64,000 nucleotides of DNA from assembly GCF_003635115.1 (NCBI RefSeq), contig NZ_RBXJ01000001.1:806001-870000 (forward strand). Direction: 5' to 3'. The position numbers and the translations under genes are program-made. Positions within the stretch are counted from its first letter, which is position 1, and the number at the start of each line of letters is the position of its first letter. This DNA comes from Microbacterium sp. AG1240 (lineage in GTDB: Bacteria > Actinomycetota > Actinomycetes > Actinomycetales > Microbacteriaceae). Positions 52,212 through 62,056 of the stretch are shown one piece after another. The notes below the pieces were generated by a model. The model had not been told where the DNA came from. It did not search any database and saw only the letters and a program-made list of their open reading frames with translations.

Positions 52212-52295
52212 AATTCAGGCTGGTTGCGTCCGAGCGGTGCGCGTGCCCTGACGAATCAAGGCCCCGTCGGATGCCCGTGCGAACCATCCTGAGTT
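52212..52295 (+). repeat. 84-bp element, copy 6
   Basis: Starts AATTCAGGCTGG and ends CATCCTGAGTT, 38 bp after the DUF559 gene stop and inverted relative to copy 5. The interior is diverged from copies 1-4, yet the length is kept. Confidence 0.7.
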
Positions 52296-52332
52296 GTGGC
52301 GATGAGGCCGACGCGACGAGGTGCGACCGGTT

Positions 52333-53337
52333 TCAGACGCGCCGCAGCAGGCCCATCCGGTCGTAGACGTCGCTGAGGGTGCGGTTGGCGACGGATGCTG
52401 CGCGCCCGGCGTTCTCCGCGAGCACCCGGTCGAGTTCGGCCGTGTCGTCGAGCAGCGCGAGAGCGCGCTCGCGCACCGGCCCGAACTCCGAGACGACGAC
52501 CTCGGCGAGGCCCTTCTTGAAGTCGCCGTAGCCGCGGCCGGCGTACTCGTCTTCGATCGCGGCGATCTGTCGTCCGGTCAGGGCGGCGTAGATCACGAGC
52601 AGGTTCGACACCCCGGGCTTCGTCTCGCGGTCGAACCGTACGACGCCCTCGCTGTCGGTGACCGCCCGCATGATCTTCTTCGCGCTCTTGGACGGCTCGT
52701 CGAGGAGCCACAGCACCCCGGCGTCGGATTCGGCCGACTTCGACATCTTCGCCGTCGGGTTCTGCAGGTCGTAGATGCGGGCCGTGTCGCGCTGGATCAC
52801 CGGCGTCGGAACGGTGAAGGTCTTCCCGTAGCGCGAATTGAAACGCTCGGCCAGGTCGCGCGTGAGCTCGATGTGCTGCTTCTGATCGTCGCCGACGGGC
52901 ACGACGTCGGTCTGGTACAGCAGGATGTCGGCGGCCATCAGCACGGGATAGGTGAAGAGGCCGACGTTCGTGGCGTCCGCACCGTAGCGGGCCGACTTGT
53001 CCTTGAACTGCGTCATGCGACCGGCCTCACCGAATCCGGTGATGGTCGACAGTGCCCAGGCGAGCTCGGAGTGCGCCGCCACGTGCGACTGCACGTACAG
53101 CGTCGATCGCGAGGGCTCGATGCCCGCCGCGATGTACTGGGCGGCGGTGCGTCGGGTCTTCGCCCGCAGCTCGGCCGGGTCGTTCGGCTGGGTGAGCGCG
53201 TGCAGGTCGACGACGGAGAAGTACGCGTCGTACGAGTCCTGCAGTTCCCGCCACTGCATGAGCGCCCCGATGTAGTTGCCGATCTGGAGCGAATCGGCCG
53301 AGGGCTGCATGCCGGAGTACAAACGCGGTTTGGTCAC
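52333..53337 (-). CDS. trpS: tryptophanyl-tRNA synthetase
   Basis: 334 aa. Charges tRNA-Trp. Class I motifs: [15 protein letters not shown] near residues 12-26 (HIGH equivalent) and KMSKS near 196-200; [17 protein letters not shown] near 148-164 binds tryptophan and ATP. The start is GTG at 53337 ([12 protein letters not shown]). Confidence 0.97.
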   Translation of the reverse strand: MTKPRLYSGMQPSADSLQIGNYIGALMQWRELQDSYDAYFSVVDLHALTQPNDPAELRAKTRRTAAQYIAAGIEPSRSTLYVQSHVAAHSELAWALSTITGFGEAGRMTQFKDKSARYGADATNVGLFTYPVLMAADILLYQTDVVPVGDDQKQHIELTRDLAERFNSRYGKTFTVPTPVIQRDTARIYDLQNPTAKMSKSAESDAGVLWLLDEPSKSAKKIMRAVTDSEGVVRFDRETKPGVSNLLVIYAALTGRQIAAIEDEYAGRGYGDFKKGLAEVVVSEFGPVRERALALLDDTAELDRVLAENAGRAASVANRTLSDVYDRMGLLRRV

Positions 53338-53357
53338 CGCCCAATCCTAGAGCGGGT

Positions 53358-53605
53358 GGATGCGGCGTCAGCCCCGCCCGCGGCTGCGCGGTAGGAGGGT
53401 CCGTGACGCATGCCCGGAGTGGTCGGCCTGCGGCCGGCGGCTCACCGCCAGACCCGATGCCAGCGTCGCGGACCCTCCCACCGCTCCGCCGCTCCCCGGA
53501 ACGGCGCAGCATCCGCTCCACACGGCGTCACGTGGATCAGCACCCCACGGCTGCGCAGGGATGCGGACTCGGTCGCGGACGTGGTGAGCGGATGCGGCGT
53601 CAGCC
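53358..53605. repeat. structured trpS/xth intergenic region
   Basis: Holds a 16-bp direct repeat GGATGCGGCGTCAGCC (53358-53373, 53590-53605) and, inside, a 16-bp inverted repeat with one mismatch (GGAGGGTCCGTGACGC at 53394-53409; partner 53463-53478). Both neighbouring genes are on the minus strand, so it spans the end of xth and the trpS promoter. Confidence 0.6.
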
Positions 53606-53629
53606 GCCGTGCACTCGGAGCGCGGCGCG

Positions 53630-54478
53630 TCAGAGGCCGAGGGTGTAGTCGGCCACCACGGGAGCGTGGTCGCTCCAGCGTGTGTCCCACGAGGGTGCCC
53701 GGCCGATGCGGTAGTCGGTGACGCGCTCTGCGATGGCGGGGGTGGCGAGGTGGTAGTCGATGCGCCAGCCGGTGTCGGTGTCGAAGGCCTTGCCGCGGCT
53801 CGACCACCACGTGTACGGGCCGTCGACCTCGCCGGCGTGGCGGCGGCCGATGTCGATCCAGCCGAGTCCGGTGCCGACGCTGCCGTCGACGCCCGTCACG
53901 GTCGCTTCGGCCTCGCCGAGGAAGCGGTCGAAGTAGCCGCGCTCACGCGGGAGGAAGCCGGCCTTCTTGACGTTGCCCTTCCAGTTGCGGATGTCGAGCT
54001 CGCGGTGACCGACGTTGAGGTCGCCCATGATGAGGGCCAGCCGGCGCTCGGCGGCGAGCTGCGGCATCCGCTTCTCCATGGCATCGAGGAAGCCCCACTT
54101 CGCCTCCTGCTTGGGGGTGCCGACCTCGCCGCTGTGCACGTAGGCGCTCACGACCGTCACGGTCTCGCCGTCGATGTCGAAGTCGCCCTCGAGCCAGCGG
54201 CCGGCCGAGTCGACGGGATCGGCGCTGAGCGAGGTGCGCACTTCGACGGGTGCCACCCGGCTGGCGATCGCGACACCGGCGCGGCCCTTCGCGAGGGCCT
54301 CGTCGTTGACGATCTCCCATCCGGGCAGTGCGGTGCGCAGGTCGTCGGCGGTGGCGCGCACCTCTTGGATCGCGAGGATGTCGGCATCGGCTTCGGCGAG
54401 CCAATCGTTCATCCCGTTGCGGACGGCGGCACGGATGCCGTTGACATTGATGGAGACGATGCGAACGCTGCGAGACAC
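53630..54478 (-). CDS. xth: exodeoxyribonuclease III / AP endonuclease
   Basis: 282 aa. EEP fold: VSINVNGIRAAVRNG near residues 8-22, LAIQEVRA (metal Glu) near 36-43, IMGDLNVGHRELDI near 143-156, YTWWS near 214 and WRIDYHLAT plus WSDHAPVVADY with the catalytic Asp-His. Acts in base excision repair. The start is GTG at 54478; in-frame starts up to 54709 would run through the 23-bp direct repeats. Confidence 0.93.
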   Translation of the reverse strand: MSRSVRIVSINVNGIRAAVRNGMNDWLAEADADILAIQEVRATADDLRTALPGWEIVNDEALAKGRAGVAIASRVAPVEVRTSLSADPVDSAGRWLEGDFDIDGETVTVVSAYVHSGEVGTPKQEAKWGFLDAMEKRMPQLAAERRLALIMGDLNVGHRELDIRNWKGNVKKAGFLPRERGYFDRFLGEAEATVTGVDGSVGTGLGWIDIGRRHAGEVDGPYTWWSSRGKAFDTDTGWRIDYHLATPAIAERVTDYRIGRAPSWDTRWSDHAPVVADYTLGL

Positions 54479-54569
54479 GACCGCAAGCCTAACCGCGGGC
54501 CCCGACACGGCCGGGGCGACTGCCACACCTTGCCGCTCATGACGGTACCAATCGTTGCGGTCATTCGCC

Positions 54570-54620
54570 GGAATGCGCCACATTCCGGCACACCACAGGA
54601 ATGCGCCACATTCCGGCACA
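54570..54620. repeat. pair of 23-bp direct repeats upstream of xth
   Basis: Two identical 23-bp copies (54570-54592, 54598-54620) at a 28-bp period, each with an internal GGAATG...CATTCC palindrome. They sit 92-142 bp before the xth start and 25 bp beyond the YihY stop. Candidate tandem operator. Confidence 0.65.
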
Positions 54621-54644
54621 GGAGCGAGGGACGGGCGGGGAGGC

Positions 54645-55799
54645 TCAGTCGAGGAAGGTGCTCGAGGCCCGAGGAGGGGCGGATGCTTCGGCCTCGGCGA
54701 GATCGTCACGCAATCGGTTCACCTCGCGTGCGGCCCACCAGTGGGCGTACCACGGGGCGCCGTGGAGCTCCTGCTCGGCGTCTCGCAGGCGCACCTGCGC
54801 GGCGGTGACGAGCGCGGCGTGTTCGGCGGCCACCCGCTCGTCTTCCGACAACAGCGACAGGCCGCGGTCCTCGGCACCCACGGCGATCCACGCGGCGGCG
54901 ACGAGGATCACGATCCCGTTGAGGCGGAACCAGAGGAGGAACCCGATGAAGATCGCGAACGTCGCCAGGAGGGGGTTGGTGGGGGAGTAGACGAAGAGGA
55001 AGCCCGCGGCGATCTGCAGGGCGACCATCGCGCCGCCGCCGAGGAGCGATCCCGACCAGATGCGCCGCCACGAGAGCGAGGCGCCCGTGAGGAACCGGAA
55101 CATGGCCGCCAGGGCGGAGGTGTTGACCCAGAACGCCACGACGAACGCCAGCACGCGGCTGAGGACGCGCACCCAGATCGATTGGCTGTCCCAGCCGAGC
55201 AGCAGGAAGATGAGCTCGATCGCGCCGGTGGCGACGAGTCCGAGCCCGGCGCCGACGATGAGCGCCACCCCGAACATCACCGCGGCGAGGAAGTCGCGGG
55301 CTTTGAGCAGCACGTAGCTGCGCCGGTCGAAGGGGAGGCCGAAGGTGTCGCGCACGGCGCGGCGGGCGTAGGTGATGAACCCGATGGCGGTCCAGATGAC
55401 CACGACCGCCGCGACGATGCCGGTGACGGTGAGAAGGCCGGTGCTGCCGGCCGCGACCGCTTCGACCTGCTCGGGCTTCACGAGCCCGTTCTCGCTGATG
55501 ATCTGCGGGATGTAGCGGTTGATCAGGTCGATGAGCGCCTGCACCGACTCCGTGCTGCCGCCGAGCCACAGACCCGCGAGCGCGAAGGAGAGATAGATGA
55601 CGCCGAAGATCGCGAAGAGCGACTGATAGCTGATCCCGGCCGCGAGCAGGAACCCGTTGTGCTGCAGGAAATGGCGCCAGACGCGGATCGGAAACCAGGC
55701 GAGGGTCTTCCTCGTCAGTTCGGTCGCCTTCTCGATCGGCTCGTCCAGTCGCTCGCGCAGCGCCTGCAGGCGCTCCCCGGACGCATTGGAGTCTGCCAC
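54645..55799 (-). CDS. YihY/BrkB family membrane protein
   Basis: 384 aa. Six or seven membrane segments between residues 30 and 320. NGFLLAAGISYQSLFAIFGVIYL near residues 49-71 is the usual YihY entry; GGAMVALQIAAGFLFVYSP near 258 and FAIFIGFLLWFRLNGIVIL near 285 follow. A charged C-terminal tail of about 55 residues. Once called RNase BN; the true function is unknown. Confidence 0.9.
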   Translation of the reverse strand: MADSNASGERLQALRERLDEPIEKATELTRKTLAWFPIRVWRHFLQHNGFLLAAGISYQSLFAIFGVIYLSFALAGLWLGGSTESVQALIDLINRYIPQIISENGLVKPEQVEAVAAGSTGLLTVTGIVAAVVVIWTAIGFITYARRAVRDTFGLPFDRRSYVLLKARDFLAAVMFGVALIVGAGLGLVATGAIELIFLLLGWDSQSIWVRVLSRVLAFVVAFWVNTSALAAMFRFLTGASLSWRRIWSGSLLGGGAMVALQIAAGFLFVYSPTNPLLATFAIFIGFLLWFRLNGIVILVAAAWIAVGAEDRGLSLLSEDERVAAEHAALVTAAQVRLRDAEQELHGAPWYAHWWAAREVNRLRDDLAEAEASAPPRASSTFLD

Positions 55800-55808
55800 C
55801 CGATCAGA

Positions 55809-56954
55809 CTACCGAGCGCGCGGGGCGAAGCGCCGTCGCACGACGAGGACGGTGAGGAGCGCGAGCCCCGGAAGCAGGAACGCGATACCGAGCCCGGTCG
55901 CGTCGCCGATGAGTCCCACGCCCACGGCCCCGAGCACCGCGCCGGCGTAGGTGAAGAGGTTCACCCGGGCGATCACCTCGTCGGTGCGTGCGGGGTCGAG
56001 GTCGCCGGCGGCGGCGAAGGCGACCGGCACGAGCACGCCCGTCGCCACGCCCGCGAGCGCGAAGCCGACGACCGCCGCCGCCGGCAGGGGGACGGCGGCG
56101 ACCACGCCGCATCCGACGATCGCGACCACCGCCGACAGCACCGCCAGCGCTCGGCGGCCGAGCCCCGTGACGAGGGCATCGGTCGCCAACCGCGTCACGA
56201 GAACGGCGCCCTGGTACGCGGCATAGCCGAGGGGAGCGATCACCGCGGCGGTGGTGAGGGTGTCGGCGAGGTAGACCGTGCTCCACGTGCTGACCGCCGC
56301 ATCCAGGGCGAAGGCCGCGAAGATGACCGAGCCGAACACCCAGATGCCCCGCCGCGGAAGCCGTGACGAGCCGGATGCTGCGGCGACGGGTCGTTCCGTC
56401 GAGAACCAGCGCACTCCCGCCACGGCTGCGCCGACGGCGACCGCGCAGGCGATCAGGAGCGGTATCGGCGGCAGCGCGGACGCCGCCGCGCCGGCGACGA
56501 GCACCGCTCCGACGATCGCCGCGGCGGTGTAGACGGCGAAGAGTCGTCCGAGCACGGGGCGGGCGAGCGAGCGCTGGAGCGCGACGCCCTGCATCGCCGA
56601 CGCCGCGTCGACGCAACCGAGCCCGAGGCCGTAGACGGCGAAGGCCGCCAGGAACGGGGGGAGAGGGGTCAGAAGGGCGATCAGCGGCAGAGCGGCGGCC
56701 TGCAGGAGCAGGCCCGTGACGAGCGCCGCGCGGCTACCGGCCCGGACGGCGATGAGGTCGGCGAGCACCGATCCGACGGCCGCGGCCACGCTCACCCCGA
56801 GCACGATCACCGCGACGGCGACGTCGTCGATGCGCACCTGATCCTTCAGCGAAGGAAGCGAGGTGACGACGGCCGCGTAGCCGAGACCCTGCGCCGCATA
56901 CGCCGCGCCGATGGCGGCACCCGCCGGTCGCCGCATCCGCTCGTCCACGCGCAC
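55809..56954 (-). CDS. MFS transporter
   Basis: 381 aa, about twelve hydrophobic segments. AYAAQGLGYAAVVTSLPSLKDQVRIDD near residues 18-44 and GLGLGCVDAASAMQGVALQ near 110-128 resemble the YbjJ/fucose-permease-like MFS group. Substrate unknown. The start is uncertain: GTG at 56954 or ATG at 56936, which has GACGAG just upstream. Ends 10 bp from the YihY start. Confidence 0.85.
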   Translation of the reverse strand: MRVDERMRRPAGAAIGAAYAAQGLGYAAVVTSLPSLKDQVRIDDVAVAVIVLGVSVAAAVGSVLADLIAVRAGSRAALVTGLLLQAAALPLIALLTPLPPFLAAFAVYGLGLGCVDAASAMQGVALQRSLARPVLGRLFAVYTAAAIVGAVLVAGAAASALPPIPLLIACAVAVGAAVAGVRWFSTERPVAAASGSSRLPRRGIWVFGSVIFAAFALDAAVSTWSTVYLADTLTTAAVIAPLGYAAYQGAVLVTRLATDALVTGLGRRALAVLSAVVAIVGCGVVAAVPLPAAAVVGFALAGVATGVLVPVAFAAAGDLDPARTDEVIARVNLFTYAGAVLGAVGVGLIGDATGLGIAFLLPGLALLTVLVVRRRFAPRAR

Positions 56955-56990
56955 AGGGTAGCGCGCGGACGATCCCTCAGGGAGCGAGTG

Positions 56991-57776
56991 TCAGCGACCG
57001 CCGCGCAGAACCGCCTGCTTGACCTCGGCGATCGCCTTGGTGACCTCGATGCCGCGGGGGCAGGCCTCGGAGCAGTTGAAGGTCGTGCGGCAACGCCAGA
57101 CGCCTTCCTTGTCGTTGAGGATGTCGAGACGCACGTCGGCCGCGTCGTCGCGCGAGTCGAAGATGAAGCGGTGCGCGTTCACGATCGCAGCGGGTCCGAA
57201 GTACTGTCCGTCGGTCCAGAAGACCGGGCACGACGAGGTGCAGGCGGCGCAGAGGATGCACTTCGTGGTGTCGTCGAAGACCTCGCGGTCGACGATGGAC
57301 TGCACGCGCTCCTTGCCGGGCTCGGCCTTGGTCTTGGAGATCAGGAACGGCTGCACGTCGCGGTAGGAGGCGAAGAACGGCTCCATGTCGACGATGAGGT
57401 CCTTCTCCAGCGGCAGGCCCTTGATCGCCTCGACGTAGATCGGCTGCGAGATGTCGAGATCCTTGATGAGCGTCTTGCAGGCCAGGCGGTTGCGGCCGTT
57501 GATGCGCATCGCATCGGAGCCGCAGATGCCGTGGGCGCACGAGCGGCGGAAGGCGAGCGAGCCGTCGACCTCCCACTTGATCTTGTGCAGCGCGTCGAGC
57601 ACGCGGTCGGTGGGGTAGAGCTCCACGTCGTAGTCGACCCAGCGAGGTTCGGTGTCGGACTCCGGATCGAAGCGACGCACGTTGAAGGTGACGATGAACG
57701 ACTGGATGCCGGTGTCGGCCGTGTTCTCCGAGGCCTCCGCCGTGGCGTCCGTCGTGTCGATGACTGTAGATGCCAT
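56991..57776 (-). CDS. sdhB: succinate dehydrogenase iron-sulfur subunit
   Basis: 261 aa. The N-terminal [2Fe-2S] ligands lie in SCAHGICGSDAM and RLAC (residues about 79-101); the C-terminal [4Fe-4S]/[3Fe-4S] set is CILCAACTSSCP and CRTTFNCSEACPRGI (residues about 170-245). Passes electrons from SdhA to the quinone site. An N-terminal extension of about 20 Thr/Ala residues is unusual but begins at the only ATG, 57776, 2 bp after the sdhA stop. Confidence 0.96.
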   Translation of the reverse strand: MASTVIDTTDATAEASENTADTGIQSFIVTFNVRRFDPESDTEPRWVDYDVELYPTDRVLDALHKIKWEVDGSLAFRRSCAHGICGSDAMRINGRNRLACKTLIKDLDISQPIYVEAIKGLPLEKDLIVDMEPFFASYRDVQPFLISKTKAEPGKERVQSIVDREVFDDTTKCILCAACTSSCPVFWTDGQYFGPAAIVNAHRFIFDSRDDAADVRLDILNDKEGVWRCRTTFNCSEACPRGIEVTKAIAEVKQAVLRGGR

Positions 57777-57778
57777 GG

Positions 57779-59608
<1,830 letters not shown>

Positions 59609-59657
59609 GGGGAGATGCCTCTGCTGTCGGTGAAGTGCGGGCGAGGGGAGGTGCGGG

Positions 59658-60104
59658 TCAGGCGCCGGTGCAGGTTTCCCAGAGCACGCTGGCCTCGTCG
59701 ACCCCGATGCACGGGTCGAACGTGAAGACCACGAGCGTGCCGAGGAGGATGAGGAACGCCGCGGAGGTCCACAGCGACACCACGAGGATGCGGCGGATGA
59801 GCGGCGTCGCGACGTAGTCGTTCACGATCGTGCGCATGCCGTTGGCGCCGTGGATGAGGGCGAGCCAGAGCATCGCGACGTCCCACCACTGCCAGAACGG
59901 CGAGGCCAGCTTGCCGGCGACGAAGGCGAAGTCGATCTGGTGGATGCCGTCGTTGGTCAGGAGGTTGGAGAACAGGTGGCCGAAGATCAGGATGATCAGC
60001 AGCACGCCCGAGGCGCGCATGTAGAGCCAGCCCCACTTCTCGAGGTTGACGCCCTTCTTGCGGACGTAGGGGGTGCGCGGTGCCGCGAGGTCTGCGGTGG
60101 TCAT
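59658..60104 (-). CDS. sdhD: succinate dehydrogenase membrane anchor subunit
   Basis: 148 aa, three membrane helices ([56 protein letters not shown]). The His in GHLF and in LIHGANG are the expected haem/quinone residues. The ATG at 60104 overlaps the sdhC stop by 1 bp. Confidence 0.92.
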   Translation of the reverse strand: MTTADLAAPRTPYVRKKGVNLEKWGWLYMRASGVLLIILIFGHLFSNLLTNDGIHQIDFAFVAGKLASPFWQWWDVAMLWLALIHGANGMRTIVNDYVATPLIRRILVVSLWTSAAFLILLGTLVVFTFDPCIGVDEASVLWETCTGA

Positions 60105-60538
60105 CAGTGTCCGACTCCCATGCTCGAGAAGACGTTGATGAGGTGGCGCGGCGTGAAGCCGAGCATCGTCACGACCCAGAGGCCGAGCACGCCCCACCAC
60201 AGCTGACGCTGGTGGCGGGTGGCCCATCCCCAGAAGTCGACGAGGATGATGCGCAGGCCGTTGTAGGCGTGGTAGGCGATCGCACCGACCAGGGCCACCT
60301 CGCCGAGACCCATGATCGGGTTCTTGTAGGTGCCGATGACGGCGTCGTACGCCTCGGGCGACACGCGGATGAGCGCCGTGTCGAGGATGTGCACCAGGAG
60401 GAAGAAGAAGATCGCGATGCCGGTGACGCGATGGAGCACCCACGACCACATTCCCTCGTTACCCCGGTACAGGGTGCCGCGAGGGACCTTCGAGGTGGTC
60501 TCGGATATCGACGGTGTGACGCGTGCAGGTGCTGACAC
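60104..60538 (-). CDS. sdhC: succinate dehydrogenase cytochrome b556 subunit
   Basis: 144 aa, three membrane helices. The N-terminal WSWVLHRVTGIAIFFFLLVHILD near residues 31-53 is the SdhC signature (HRxTG), and AYHAYNGLRIIL near 88-99 supplies the haem His. First gene of sdhCDAB. The start is GTG at 60538. The TCA box lies 131 bp upstream. Confidence 0.94.
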   Translation of the reverse strand: MSAPARVTPSISETTSKVPRGTLYRGNEGMWSWVLHRVTGIAIFFFLLVHILDTALIRVSPEAYDAVIGTYKNPIMGLGEVALVGAIAYHAYNGLRIILVDFWGWATRHQRQLWWGVLGLWVVTMLGFTPRHLINVFSSMGVGH

Positions 60539-60668
60539 GGTCGTCCTCCCTGATCGAACACGGTTTCGGGGCCATTCGATGCCCCCGCACGGGGCATCCC
60601 GGACGGCGCGCGAGCGCTTCGCAATTCTATTCGGCGCCTCATAGGTTCGCCCCTAAGGCCCTCCTAAC

Positions 60669-60686
60669 TATCTCGATATCGAGAGA
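60669..60686 (-). promoter_or_regulatory. putative operator upstream of sdhCDAB (TCA box 3)
   Basis: TATCTCGATATCGAGAGA; the inner 14 bp TCTCGATATCGAGA is a perfect palindrome. It shares TATCTCGA-ATC-AGA with the sucC and icd boxes. It lies in the sdhC/manC divergent region, 131 bp from sdhC and 66 bp from manC, so manC could also be affected. Confidence 0.6.
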
Positions 60687-60751
60687 ATCGTTTACATGCC
60701 GGTCACCCGGCCGCGACGGGCGCGACCCCGCGACGCCACTACCCTGGCGGC

Positions 60752-61870
60752 ATGGCTTCTCACCCCCTCGACGACTTCTACGCCGTGATCCCCGCCGGGG
60801 GCATCGGCAGCCGGCTGTGGCCCCTCTCGCGCGCCGAGGCACCGAAGTTCCTCCACGACCTGACGGGGTCGGGTCAGACCCTCCTCCGAGACACCTGGGA
60901 CCGCCTCGAGCCCCTGACGGGGCGCGACCGCATCGCCGTGGTGACGGGACGCGCGCACCGTGGCGCGGTCGAGCGCGAGCTCCCGGGCGTCGCCGACAAG
61001 AACGTGATCCTCGAGTCCGAGCCGCGCGACTCCGCGGCCGCGATCGGTCTCGCCGCGGCGATCCTCGTTCGCCGCGAGCCCGATGTCGTCATCGGCTCGT
61101 TCGCCGCCGACCACGTCATCCGAGGGACGAACACCTTCGCCTTCGCCGTGCAGCAGGCCGTCGCGGTCGCCCGAGAGGGATACATCTGCACCATCGGCAT
61201 CCAGCCCAGCGAGGCGTCGATCGGATTCGGCTACATCAAGAAGGCCGGCGAGCTCGATGTCGAGGGTGCGCCCGAGGCCGCGCTGGTCGAGCGCTTCGTC
61301 GAGAAGCCCGATCTCGCGACCGCCCAGACCTACTTCGCCGACCGCGCCTACCTCTGGAACGCGGGCATGTTCATCACGCGCGCCGATGTGCTCCTCGCCG
61401 AGATCGAGGCCAACGAGCCCGAGCTGCACGCCGGTCTCATGGAGCTCGCCGAGGCGTGGGACGACCGTGACCGCCGAGGGCCCGTCGTCGACCGGGTGTG
61501 GCCGACGATCAAGAAGATCGCGATCGACTACGCCGTGGCCGAGCCCGCTGCCGACAAGGGGCGTCTCGCCGTGATCCCCGGACACTTCGACTGGGACGAC
61601 GTCGGAGACTTCGCGAGCCTGGCCAAGCTCAACTCGCACGGCGGCAAGGGGGAGCTCGCGATCCTCGGGAAGAACGCGCGCGTGCTCGCCGACTCCTCCA
61701 GCGGCATCGTCGTCTCGCAGACCAGTCGAGTGATCAGCCTGATCGGCGTCCACGACATCGTGGTCGTCGACACCCCCGACGCGCTCCTTGTCACGACCAG
61801 CGACAACGCCCAGCGGGTCAAGGGCGTCGTCGATGCCCTGAAACTGACCGGCCGCAGCGACGTGCTCTGA
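60752..61870 (+). CDS. manC: mannose-1-phosphate guanylyltransferase
   Basis: 372 aa, the short form without an isomerase domain. VIPAGGIGSRLWPLSRAEAPKF near residues 11-32 is the pyrophosphorylase signature (split here: GGIGSRLWPLSR and PKF), and VERFVEKPD near 182-190 the second. Makes GDP-mannose for cell-wall glycans and glycolipids. ATG at 60752. Confidence 0.94.
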   Translation: MASHPLDDFYAVIPAGGIGSRLWPLSRAEAPKFLHDLTGSGQTLLRDTWDRLEPLTGRDRIAVVTGRAHRGAVERELPGVADKNVILESEPRDSAAAIGLAAAILVRREPDVVIGSFAADHVIRGTNTFAFAVQQAVAVAREGYICTIGIQPSEASIGFGYIKKAGELDVEGAPEAALVERFVEKPDLATAQTYFADRAYLWNAGMFITRADVLLAEIEANEPELHAGLMELAEAWDDRDRRGPVVDRVWPTIKKIAIDYAVAEPAADKGRLAVIPGHFDWDDVGDFASLAKLNSHGGKGELAILGKNARVLADSSSGIVVSQTSRVISLIGVHDIVVVDTPDALLVTTSDNAQRVKGVVDALKLTGRSDVL

Positions 61871-61987
61871 CGGGCGGATGCTGCGCGGTGCAGGGGGATC
61901 TGCGGCTCGCACGCCGCATCCGTGTCCCCTCTGTTGCGTCTTTGTAACCATTGCCCCTCGGCCCTCGTTCGGGCCGTGGGGCGCGGC

Positions 61988-62007
61988 GTCACAATATGTA
62001 ATGTGAC
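61988..62007. promoter_or_regulatory. inverted repeat upstream of the BMP lipoprotein gene
   Basis: GTCACA-ATATGTAA-TGTGAC: 6-bp arms with an 8-bp AT-rich spacer, 50 bp before the start, in an AT-rich stretch that could include a TATGTA -10. The arm order is the opposite of CRP/GlxR sites (TGTGA-N6-TCACA). Candidate operator. Confidence 0.45.
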
Positions 62008-62056
62008 TGCATCGATCTCCGAACCCGGAGGTCATACCCCCGTTCTGGAGGACTTT

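Noticed and set aside
61988..62007. CRP/GlxR site upstream of the BMP gene
   Set aside because: The half-sites are in reverse order (TCACA before TGTGA) with an 8-bp spacer, so it does not fit the known consensus; kept only as an unassigned inverted repeat.
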